From Gemmatimonadota bacterium (GTDB lineage Bacteria > ARS69), in NCBI GenBank assembly GCA_030747075.1, contig JASLLL010000051.1, positions 1-9,910 on the forward strand: a stretch of DNA of 9,910 nt. Reading direction: 5' to 3'. How positions within the stretch are numbered: position 1 is the stretch's first letter; each line of letters starts with the position of its first letter. Positions 1 through 9,910 of the stretch are shown here, piece by piece. The position numbers and the translations under genes are program-made. Under the pieces are notes generated by a model, which did no database searches, was not told the origin of the DNA, and saw only the letters and a program-made list of their open reading frames with translations.

Positions 1-251
1 GTGCGCGATGGCATTGCGGAGAGAACCTGCGACGCGTCTGTGGCTCCTCCTGACGGAGGGTCTCTTCTTGTGAATGTCGGGAGTGTCGGCCAGCCGAGGG
101 ACGGGGACCCTCGAGCCTCCTATGCTCTCTTCGACTCAAGGGCCCGGACAGAGTCCTTCCGGCGTGTGGAGTACGACCACGCGTCCGCCGCGAGGGACAT
201 TCTGGCGGCGGGACTTCCGCACAGGCTGGCGGACCGACTCGAGAGCGGACG

Positions 252-255
<4 letters not shown>
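1..255 (+). CDS. Metallophosphoesterase (YfcE/ApaH-like), C-terminal fragment
   Basis: This is the last 84 codons of a gene that begins upstream of the window; the GTG at base 1 is only the edge, not a supported start. The visible signature is NVGSVGQPRDGDPRASY (residues 25-41), the C-terminal block of the calcineurin-like phosphoesterase family related to YfcE and diadenosine tetraphosphatases. It is followed by RVEYDHASAARDILAAGLP (55-73), the usual end of these proteins. In the family this segment follows the GHTH metal-binding motif; the metal ligands themselves would lie upstream and cannot be checked. Such enzymes are soluble Mn/Fe-type phosphodiesterases or phosphatases, and the substrate here is unknown. 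The stop overlaps the next gene's start by 4 bases (GTGA at 252-255), suggesting translational coupling, although a general phosphoesterase has no obvious role in glycan synthesis. Family assignment is good; specific function is not determinable. Confidence 0.8.
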
Positions 256-3305
<3,050 letters not shown>

Positions 3306-3309
<4 letters not shown>

Positions 3310-5951
3310 CCGGCCACCCTCTCCCTCCATCTTCTTCGACGCCCGGTGTCCTCTCCCGGGGAGCAGATGTGCCGAACCGGGTTCTCGCGCTTCTGGTGGG
3401 CGTCTTCACGCTGGTTCTCTATCGGATTACGCTGTCTCCGGATGTCTCCTTCTGGGATGCAGGGGAGTTCATCGCCACCTCCGTGACGATGGGAATCCCG
3501 CATCCGCCCGGGACACCGCTTTATGTTCTCCTGGGCCGGGTCTTCACCCTCTTTTTCCATGATCTTCTCGGGATTGCGTCCCCTGCTGTTGCAGTGAACC
3601 TGCTCTCCGCGCTGCCCGGGGCCATCGCCGCATCATTCCTGTACCTGTGTGTCGTGCGTATCGGGAAGAAGATGTGGAACGACGGAGACCAGTCGTCGGT
3701 GTGCCCTCCCGCCATGCTGGCCGGCGTGACGGCCGCGCTCTTCGCGTCCTTCGCGAACACGCTGTGGATCAACTCCATTGAAGCGGAGGTGTACTCGGTC
3801 AGCATGATGTGGACGATCTTCACCACATGGATCGTTCTCCTGTGGGCGGATTCAGACCCTCGGGATGAACGACTTCTTGTCGTGATCGCCTACCTTCTGG
3901 CGCTGAACATCGGCGTGCATCTCGCCACATTCCTCGTCGCGCTGGCAGTGCTGCCGTTCGCCTTCCTCTATGAGCGGCGCCTGGCCATTCCCGTGAGCTT
4001 CGCATTGGTGCTCTGCATGGCGCAGGATCTCTGGTTCTTCCTGGTGGTCGTGGCGCTGATGCTCCTGCCCACGCTCCAGCACGGCCTTCTCCCGCGCGAG
4101 TACCAGAAGCGCAATCGGGTCATTCTGATGGCGGCGCATGTCGTGGCCGTGCTCCTCGCCCTGTATGGCGCCTTCATGATGGAGGCTTCGACCTTCCGTT
4201 CGGCCGTGGTTTTTGGCGGACCGATTCTGGCGTTCCTCGTCCCCTGGATTGCAATCAAGCCGCCGACCGGCATCCGGAATCCCGCGACCGATCTCGGGTT
4301 TCTCCTGGCGCTGACCACCTTCCTCGGATTCTCGGTGCACCTGTATCTGCCCATCCGCTCCGCACTGGATCCCGTGATCAACGAAGCACAACCGGACACA
4401 TGGAACGCCTTCTGGGACATGATCCTGCGGGCTCAGTACAAGCCGCGCAGTATTTTCGACCGGCAGGCGGACTTCCTCTTTCAGACGGACCACATGTTCT
4501 GGCGGTACTTTCGGCAGCAATGGGGAACGAACGCGTCCGGGTTCCTGCTGCCTCTTCTGGGGATCCCCGGGGCCATTGCGCACTTTCGCAGAGAGCGGCG
4601 GAGCTTTGTGCTGATTGGACTGCTGTTCCTGTGGACCTCCTTCATGCTCATTCTCAAGATGAACTTCACGGACCACGAAGTCCGCGAGAGAGATTACTTC
4701 TTTGCTCCCGGGTTCTTCTACTACGCGCCGTGGATGGGGCTGGGGCTTGCGTGGCTCGCGCGCCAGGTGGTGGCAGGCGTGTCCGGCAGAGGTGCGCGGC
4801 GGGCGGTGGCCGTCCTGACCGGTGTCCTGTGCCTGACGATCGCCGCCGTCCCGATTCAGGATCACTGGGAGACGCACGACCGCCGCGGGAACTTTGTCGC
4901 GCGGGACTACGCCTACAACATGCTCGTCGGGCTGGAAGAGAACGCGATCATCTTCACGAACGGGGACAACGATACCTTCCCGCTCTGGTACATTCAGGGC
5001 GTCGAGGGTTTCCGCACGGATGTGCGTCTGGTGAACCTGAGCCTGCTGAACACGCCGTGGTACGGGCAGCAGCTTCGCGATGAAGAACCGCGCGTGCCCA
5101 TGTCCTACACCGTGGAAGAGCTCTGGAAACTCCGGCCATTCATGGATCAGGAGTCGCGCAAGGTTTATCTGGTGAAGGATCAGGTCGCCATGAACATCAT
5201 CAACGAGAATGTGGCTCGCGGCATGGAGGTGCCCGTCTACTTCGCGGTGACGGTGGATGACCTGCTCGGGCTGGAGCCTTATCTGGAGTTGGAAGGACTG
5301 GCGTTCAAGTTCCATCTGGATTCCTCGGAACTGAAAGATGTGAACCTGGAGATCTGCCGGAACAACCTGGAGGAGAAGTATCTCTACCGGGGACTGCTTG
5401 ATGAAGAAGGCTACCTGGATGACTCGGTCTTCCGAAACTCAAACGAGAGCAAGCTGGTGACCAACTACGCCGCCGCATGGGCGAGGATGGGGTTGCTCAT
5501 GCGTGAGGAGGGGGACATGGACGAAGCCCTGGCGTGCATGGAACGCGCGACACGGATCGCTCCCGACTATGCTCCGATCTCTGGCGGGTACAGCGGGTTG
5601 CTCATCGAGGCGGGCCGCTACGAAGAAGCTCGTTCGCGTTTCCTGGATCGGCTGGAAGCATCGCCCGGGGATCTCAAGGTGGTCATGGCGCTGGCGTTCA
5701 TCGAGGCCATGCAGGACCACTGGGCCCAAGCCCGGTCCTGGTATGAGGAAGCGCAGATGCTGGCACCTTCGGATCCGGAAGTTCTCTCCGGACTCTACAG
5801 TGCTTACATGAATCTGGACTTGCTTCCGGAAGCGGAGAATGTGCTCGCGCGTTGGCTGGATGATCATCCGGACGACGAAAGTGTGCGAAGCAAGCTGATG
5901 GATCTTCGCGTTCAGATCAAGGCGGGCATTCCGCCTCGCGACTCCAGCTGA
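3306..5951 (+). CDS. DUF2723 (TMEM260-like) membrane glycosyltransferase with C-terminal TPRs
   Basis: An 881-residue polytopic protein. A short cytoplasmic tail is followed by about a dozen hydrophobic segments between residues 26 and 515. The family signature is near the front: LSPDVSFWDAGEF (43-55), with D51 and E54 as candidate catalytic acids in the first external loop, then GIPHPPGTPLY (63-73). Further conserved-looking blocks are NFTDHEVRERDYFFAPGF (453-470) and TNGDNDTFPLWYIQG (551-565), the latter in a large soluble domain after the last membrane span. Residues about 718-856 form roughly four TPR-like repeats (for example residues 755-788 and 789-822), probably a protein-binding arm. 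The animal relative TMEM260 is a protein O-mannosyltransferase of GT-C type that uses a dolichol-phosphate sugar; bacterial members are poorly characterised. I infer transfer of a sugar from a polyprenyl-phosphate donor to an exported protein or glycan. Substrate is unknown. It lies directly behind gmd-rmd, suggesting a shared glycosylation pathway. Confidence 0.85.
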
Positions 5952-5954
5952 GGC

Positions 5955-5961
5955 AGGGGGA
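5955..5961 (+). promoter_or_regulatory. Ribosome binding site of the epimerase gene
   Basis: AGGGGGA, 8 bases before the ATG at 5970, lies in the 18-base gap after the DUF2723 gene. A second GGGAG at 5964-5968 is too close to the start to be useful. No promoter or hairpin is visible in the gap, so co-transcription is likely. Confidence 0.45.
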
Positions 5962-5969
5962 ACGGGAGC

Positions 5970-6926
5970 ATGGCCAGGAAGTCCCTTGTTACCGGAGCGG
6001 CCGGGTTCATCGGGTCGCAGCTTGTGGAAGCGCTTCTGGATCGCGGCGATGATGTCATCGGGATCGACTCCTTCACGGACTACTACCCGCGGGCCGCGAA
6101 GGACGGAAATGTCGCGCGGGCGCTTGCGTCCGACCGGTTCCGGCTGGTCGAAGAGGATCTGAACGAAACGGATCTGTCGACGGTCATCGCCGACCGGGAT
6201 GTGGTCTACCATCTCGCTGCGCAGGCGGGTGTCCGTGCCAGTTGGGGAACGGAGTTTGACACTTACCTCTTCAGCAATGTCCGCGCGACCCAGCGGATTC
6301 TGGAAACGGTCAAGGAGCATTCGGGTGTGCGCGTGGTGTATGCGTCCTCTTCGTCGGTCTACGGCGATACCCGGCAGCTTCCGCTCTCCGAGGATGCCCC
6401 GACCGCGCCGAACTCCCCTTACGGGGCTACCAAGCTTGCGGGGGAGCATCTGTGTCAGCTCTACCACGCCAACTACGGAGTGGATGTTCTCTCGCTCCGG
6501 TACTTCACGGTGTACGGCCCGCGCCAGCGCCCCGACATGGCGTTCCACCGTTTCATCCGAGCGATCATGGAGGACCGTCCGCTGGACATCTATGGCGATG
6601 GATCCCAGAGTCGGGACTGCACATTCGTGGGGGACATCGTCCAGGCCACCCTGCTCGCCGGGGAAGCAGACCCTTCTTCGCGAGTCTTCAACATTGGGGG
6701 GGGAGCGCGTCGCTCGCTCCTTCAGAACCTGGAACTCCTTCAGGAGCTGCTCGGCCGGAAGGCGCAGGTGCGGCATACCCCACGGGCACGCGGAGATGTC
6801 TCCGACACGCACGCCGATATTTCGCGCGCCTGTCGGGAACTCGGCTATGAGCCAAAGGTTCCGCTGGAAGACGGTCTCCGGCAGGAGATCGAATGGCTCT
6901 GCGGAGCGGTTGCGGATCAAGGCTAG
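5970..6926 (+). CDS. NAD-dependent nucleotide-sugar epimerase (UDP-glucuronate/UDP-glucose 4-epimerase type)
   Basis: A 318-residue cytoplasmic extended short-chain dehydrogenase. It has the NAD motif GAAGFIG (9-15), IDSFTDYYP (32-40) as seen in UDP-glucuronate 4-epimerases, and HLAAQAGVR (81-89). The catalytic set is S127/S128 in YASSSSVYG plus Y151 and K155 in SPYGATK. RYFTVYGPRQRPDMAFHRF (177-195) and DGSQSRDCTFVGDIV (210-224) follow. The RPDMA block points to the group that inverts C4 of UDP-hexoses or UDP-hexuronic acids, supplying galactose- or galacturonate-type donors. Close relatives include dehydratases and decarboxylases, so substrate is uncertain. Unlike Gmd and Rmd it lacks the GDP-sugar hallmarks, implying that a second, probably UDP-linked, sugar enters the product of this operon. 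A run of eight G at 6696-6703 encodes the conserved NIGGG loop and leaves the frame intact. It is followed by a 33-base gap, the largest between genes in the window. Confidence 0.85.
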   Translation: MARKSLVTGAAGFIGSQLVEALLDRGDDVIGIDSFTDYYPRAAKDGNVARALASDRFRLVEEDLNETDLSTVIADRDVVYHLAAQAGVRASWGTEFDTYLFSNVRATQRILETVKEHSGVRVVYASSSSVYGDTRQLPLSEDAPTAPNSPYGATKLAGEHLCQLYHANYGVDVLSLRYFTVYGPRQRPDMAFHRFIRAIMEDRPLDIYGDGSQSRDCTFVGDIVQATLLAGEADPSSRVFNIGGGARRSLLQNLELLQELLGRKAQVRHTPRARGDVSDTHADISRACRELGYEPKVPLEDGLRQEIEWLCGAVADQG

Positions 6927-6959
6927 CAGGCACTTCTCACCCGGTCCGGCGGGGGTCTC
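6927..6959 (+). other. 33-base intergenic gap before the radical SAM pair
   Basis: This is the widest gap between genes in the window. It ends in a G-rich stretch (GGCGGGGG, about 6948-6955) that can act as the ribosome site for the GTG at 6960. I see only a small CCGG-T-CCGG palindrome and no stem with a U-tract, so nothing supports a terminator or promoter; transcription probably continues through. Confidence 0.4.
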
Positions 6960-8417
6960 GTGAAGGTCTTCATCGTCAATCCTGCCTACGGGAAGGGCTT
7001 CGTCAAGACGGCGCGCTGGTTCGCGCGGTCGCGGGGAAGAGTCCGCCGACATCCGGACTACCTCTGTCGCGCGACCGCCGTTCTGGAGGAAGCCGGGAAT
7101 GAGTGCGTGTTTCTCGACGCATCGGCGAAGGACCTTCCGCGGGTCGAGGTAGAGGAACAGGTGCGCGCATTCCAACCGGATGCGATCGTCGTGTACGCCA
7201 CCACCCCTTCGATCGAGAGCGATCTGGAACACGCCCGGGTTCTTCGGGACGCGTCCGGCGGTGGGCGGGTGCTCCTGGTTGGCTCGCACGGGTCTGCGGA
7301 GCCGGAGGACACGCTGCGCCGCGGAAAGGGATCGGTAGACGCGGTCGTTCGCCGGGAGTTCGACTACACGCTGCGCGAATACGCGTCCACCGGTGTTCTG
7401 GAAGGAGTGGACGGACTCTCCTATCTCGACGGGGATACGGTTGTGCACAACCCCGACCGCGCGCTGATCGAAGACTTGGACGCGCTTCCGTTTCCTGCAT
7501 GGAATCATATCGACATTCACGACTACCCGGACGCAGGCAAGCTGTTTCCATTCATCACGCTGATCGGCGGACGGGGCTGCCCCGCAAAGTGCACCTTCTG
7601 CCAGCTCCCGCAGGTGATGTACGGGCATCGCTATCGCACGCGCTCCCCGGAACGAGTGCTGGCGGAGATCGAGTACGATCTGGAGCTGTTCCCCGATCTT
7701 CGAGAAGTCATGTTCGAAGACGATACGCTGACTCTTTCCACCCACTTGGATCGGCTCCGGGAGATCTGCCAGGGGCTCATCGACCGGGGACTTCACCGGC
7801 GAATCTCGTGGAGCGCGAACGCCCGGCCTGATCTGACCGACCGCGACACGCTCCGCCTCATGAAGGAGTCCGGAGCACGGATGTTCTGCGTCGGCTTTGA
7901 GTTCGGGAACGACGAGATGCTCCGTCGGATCCGCAAAGGCATCGGCACGGACAAGATGCGGGAGTTCGCCCGCGCGACCGCGGAAGCGGGGATTCGCGTT
8001 CATGGGTGCTTCATGATCGGAGGGCCGGGGGAGACTCGAGAGACCGCCATGCAAACGATCGGGCTTGCGCGGGAACTGGACATCGACACCTGTCAGTTCA
8101 CGGGAGTGGCCGCGTATCCCGGAACGGCCTACTACGACTGGGCGAAAGAGAACGGCTATGTCGTGGCGGAGGACTGGACGGACTGGGTGGATGAGGACCT
8201 GGAACAACGCGGAGTGGTGGACATCCCGGGGTTGTCGCTGCGCGAGATTGACGAACTCGTGGATGAAGGGCTGCGGAGCTTCTACATGCGGCCGGGGCAG
8301 GTTCGGACAATCCTCCGGAATATTCGCTCCGTGTCGGATGTGAAGACAAAGCTCCACGGGTTGCGGAGTTTCCTGACCTACTTTGCCGGGCGTCGCCGGG
8401 GCGGTGGGCGATCATGA
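6960..8417 (+). CDS. Radical SAM protein with cobalamin-binding-like N-terminal domain (first paralogue)
   Basis: A 485-residue soluble protein. Residues 1-145 form an alternating alpha/beta domain of the cobalamin-binding type (MKVFIVNPAYGKG, IVVYATTPSIESD, RVLLVGSHGS), but no DxHxxG cobalamin-ligating motif is present, so cofactor use is uncertain. VVRREFDYTL (129-138) sits where most relatives have a GEGE-like sequence and resembles HpnJ-type enzymes. The radical SAM core starts at GGRGCPAKCTFC (203-214), whose C207, C211 and C214 (CxxxCxxC) would bind the 4Fe-4S cluster; a glycine-rich GGPGE (354-358) and AAYPGTAYYDW (384-394) follow. It ends in a basic, amphipathic tail (about 445-485). 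It should cleave S-adenosylmethionine to make a 5'-deoxyadenosyl radical; the substrate is unknown. The GTG start gives the usual MKVFIVNP opening. The stop overlaps the next paralogue by 4 bases (ATGA). Methyl transfer or carbon-skeleton chemistry on a sugar, lipid or peptide is possible. Confidence 0.88.
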   Translation: MKVFIVNPAYGKGFVKTARWFARSRGRVRRHPDYLCRATAVLEEAGNECVFLDASAKDLPRVEVEEQVRAFQPDAIVVYATTPSIESDLEHARVLRDASGGGRVLLVGSHGSAEPEDTLRRGKGSVDAVVRREFDYTLREYASTGVLEGVDGLSYLDGDTVVHNPDRALIEDLDALPFPAWNHIDIHDYPDAGKLFPFITLIGGRGCPAKCTFCQLPQVMYGHRYRTRSPERVLAEIEYDLELFPDLREVMFEDDTLTLSTHLDRLREICQGLIDRGLHRRISWSANARPDLTDRDTLRLMKESGARMFCVGFEFGNDEMLRRIRKGIGTDKMREFARATAEAGIRVHGCFMIGGPGETRETAMQTIGLARELDIDTCQFTGVAAYPGTAYYDWAKENGYVVAEDWTDWVDEDLEQRGVVDIPGLSLREIDELVDEGLRSFYMRPGQVRTILRNIRSVSDVKTKLHGLRSFLTYFAGRRRGGGRS

Positions 8418-9874
8418 AGGTTCACTTTGTCGATACGCCGCCTTCGGTGGACTGGACGCCGGAGTCCCACATCACGAAAGGCGGGCGTCGATTCCCGGCG
8501 CTGTCGGTCACGGGTGAGATCACCTACTCGTATCTGAATCTCCAGGCCGCCGCCGTTCTCCGTGAGGCAGGGCACGAGGTTTCCTGCCTGGACTGCCAGG
8601 CCGAGGGCGTCACGCTTTCGGAGGCCGTGGATCAGATCCGCGCGTCGGGGCCGGATCTCGTGGTGATCTATGTGGAGCAGATCAAGATCGAGGCGGATCG
8701 TGCATTCGTCGCTGCGGTAACGAGAGATACCGGGATCCGTGTGGGGTTTGTCGGGCCGTTTGTCACCCCGATGGCGCGTGCGGTGCTGGAGGAGTGTCCC
8801 GGAGTGGGTTTCGCACTGAGGGGGGAGTATGACGAGTCGCTGGCGGAAGTGGTGGAGGGACTGGCGCGCGGAGACGACTCGTGGCGGACCGTGGAGGGGA
8901 TCTCCTGTCGCGAGGAGGACGGGTCCATCGTTGAAGTCGGCGATTACCGGCATGTCGCGGATCTGGACGCGCTTCCGTTCCCCGCATACGACCTGGTGGA
9001 TCTGGGCCGGTATACGGAGAGCGTCTTCAGGAGCCACCCTGCCGCGACCATGATCACATCGCGGGGGTGCCCGTACCAGTGTGTGTACTGCTGGTTCCCC
9101 CAGACGATCTATGGCCACCGCTGGCGGTCGCTCTCCCCGGAGCGAGTGGTTGCGGAGATGGAGCATCTGGTGCGGGAGTTTGGCGTGCGGGAGATTCGTC
9201 TGGACGATGACATCTTCGAACTCAACCGGAAGCGCGTGCTGGAGATCTGCCGCCTCCTGAAGGAGAAGGACCTGGGAGTGACCTGGTCTCCCCAGTGCCG
9301 CCCGGATCGCGTGGATCCGGAGCTGCTGGCCGAGATGAAGGCCGCCGGCTGTTCGCGGATTCTCTACGGCTGCGAAAGCGCAAGCCAGGAGATCCTGGAC
9401 AAGATGCTCAAGAATGCTCGCGTGGAGGATATCGAAAAGGCCACGCGCTGGACGAAGGACGCGGGAATCGATGTGCACAACTGCTTCATCATCGGCTTCC
9501 CGTGGGACACCGAGGATACCGTTCGATCCACCATCCAGTATGCCTACTCGCTGAATGCGGAGTTCTGCCAGTTCGGTATTGCCACCCCGTTGCCCGGGAC
9601 GGCGCTTCTGAAGATCGTCGAGGAAGAAGGGACGCTGGTGTCGGACGGTGACTGGTCCCGACACGATGGATTCTCCCGCTCCGCAGTCAGCTTCAAGCAA
9701 CTCCCGCGTGAGAGGATTGAGGAACTTGCGCGGGAGTCTTACCGCCGGTACTACCTCCGCCCACGCTATGCACTCATGATGGCCCGGCGTGCTCTGCGCT
9801 CACGAGACGACTTCCTCCAGACCATACGGCTGGCGCGGGCATTTCTTCGCCGGAAGGCGCTGGGCTGGCTCTAG
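8414..9874 (+). CDS. Radical SAM protein with cobalamin-binding-like N-terminal domain (second paralogue)
   Basis: A 486-residue protein clearly homologous to its upstream neighbour. Shared features are the order of domains, the linker DLDALPFPA (183-191 here, 172-180 there), the cluster motif SRGCPYQCVYCW (216-227; C219, C223, C226), the YGHR-W/Y-R-S/T then SPERV block (233-244), and a YYLRP/FYMRP element before a basic C-terminal tail. The N-terminal domain (1-150) differs: it opens MKVHFVDTPPSVDW, contains GEITYSYLNLQAAAVLREAGHE (split over 34-55), and has GEYDESL (137-143), nearer to the standard B12-family GEGE position than the first copy. No DxHxxG motif is seen. The core continues with GFPWDTEDT (361-369) and TPLPGTALL (391-399). 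The same S-adenosylmethionine-cleaving chemistry is expected, but probably on a different substrate or step. The start is fixed by the ATGA overlap, although no strong ribosome site precedes it, which favours translational coupling to the first copy. Confidence 0.88.
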   Translation: MKVHFVDTPPSVDWTPESHITKGGRRFPALSVTGEITYSYLNLQAAAVLREAGHEVSCLDCQAEGVTLSEAVDQIRASGPDLVVIYVEQIKIEADRAFVAAVTRDTGIRVGFVGPFVTPMARAVLEECPGVGFALRGEYDESLAEVVEGLARGDDSWRTVEGISCREEDGSIVEVGDYRHVADLDALPFPAYDLVDLGRYTESVFRSHPAATMITSRGCPYQCVYCWFPQTIYGHRWRSLSPERVVAEMEHLVREFGVREIRLDDDIFELNRKRVLEICRLLKEKDLGVTWSPQCRPDRVDPELLAEMKAAGCSRILYGCESASQEILDKMLKNARVEDIEKATRWTKDAGIDVHNCFIIGFPWDTEDTVRSTIQYAYSLNAEFCQFGIATPLPGTALLKIVEEEGTLVSDGDWSRHDGFSRSAVSFKQLPRERIEELARESYRRYYLRPRYALMMARRALRSRDDFLQTIRLARAFLRRKALGWL

Positions 9875-9910
9875 GGTTCGGGGTGGGGGGGGGGGGGTGT
9901 GGGGGGGGGT
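9875..9910. repeat. Poly-G low-complexity tail at the window end
   Basis: After the stop codon the sequence becomes almost pure G on the + strand, with a run of 13 (9885-9897) and a run of 9 (9901-9909) broken by single T bases. Nothing like it occurs elsewhere in the window. It is most simply a sequencing or assembly artefact at a contig edge (poly-G read ends). A real G-quadruplex-forming tract is possible but less likely. No terminator hairpin is visible before it. Confidence 0.6.

Noticed and set aside
3852-5315. A 487-codon minus-strand open frame inside the DUF2723 gene
   Set aside because: Its translation is rich in His, Arg, Glu and Gln with no fold-like pattern, as expected of the shadow of a hydrophobic protein.
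6696-6703. A run of eight G inside the epimerase gene, as a possible phase-variation tract
   Set aside because: It encodes the conserved NIGGG loop, the frame is intact, and such runs arise easily from Gly codons in GC-rich DNA. There is no evidence of length variation.
6927-6959. Possible terminator between the epimerase and the radical SAM genes
   Set aside because: Only a 4-base CCGG repeat is present, with no stable stem and no U-tract.
5439-8357. A 972-codon open frame on the minus strand spanning the end of DUF2723, the epimerase and most of the first radical SAM gene
   Set aside because: The plus-strand genes in the same span have unmistakable family motifs. The minus-strand translation has no recognisable domain and its openness follows from GC-rich codon use on the opposite strand.
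8378-9700. A 440-codon minus-strand open frame opposite the second radical SAM gene
   Set aside because: It is a shadow: the plus strand encodes a full radical SAM protein with the cysteine motif, and the minus-strand product matches nothing I recognise.

Overview
The window is a compact, one-directional stretch of GC-rich bacterial DNA. Every gene lies on the + strand, and neighbours either overlap by a few bases or sit tens of bases apart. Content and style (GTG starts, G/C-rich third codon positions, a large DUF2723/TMEM260-like membrane protein with TPRs, paired radical SAM enzymes) suggest an uncultured bacterium of the FCB/Gemmatimonadota/Eisenbacteria kind, probably a metagenome contig. 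That placement is a weak inference: no phylogenetic marker is present.

Layout: (1) 1-255, the C-terminal end of a YfcE/ApaH-like metallophosphoesterase cut by the window edge; (2) 252-1394, a GT4 glycosyltransferase; (3) 1382-2353, GDP-mannose 4,6-dehydratase (gmd); (4) 2341-3309, an Rmd-type GDP-4-keto-6-deoxy-mannose reductase; (5) 3306-5951, a polytopic DUF2723 (TMEM260-like) glycosyltransferase with C-terminal TPRs; (6) 5970-6926, an NAD-dependent nucleotide-sugar epimerase of the UDP-glucuronate/UDP-glucose 4-epimerase type; (7) 6960-8417 and (8) 8414-9874, two paralogous radical SAM proteins with cobalamin-binding-like N-terminal domains. The last 36 bases (9875-9910) are almost pure G and look like a contig-edge artefact.

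How the genes may work together (inference): Gmd and Rmd would convert GDP-mannose to GDP-6-deoxy-4-keto-mannose and then to GDP-D-rhamnose. The GT4 enzyme could use that or another nucleotide sugar in building a surface glycan or glycolipid. The epimerase would supply a second sugar. The DUF2723 protein would transfer a sugar, probably from a polyprenyl-phosphate carrier, to an exported protein or glycan on the outer face of the membrane. The two radical SAM enzymes are candidates for modifying the sugar, lipid or protein, but their substrate cannot be read from sequence.

No RNA gene, CRISPR array, insertion sequence, promoter or terminator is visible. The largest gap between genes is 33 bases, so the window appears to be the interior of one long operon that starts upstream of base 1. 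The most notable feature is the joining of a TMEM260-like glycosyltransferase, a gmd-rmd pair and a tandem radical SAM pair in one translationally coupled unit.
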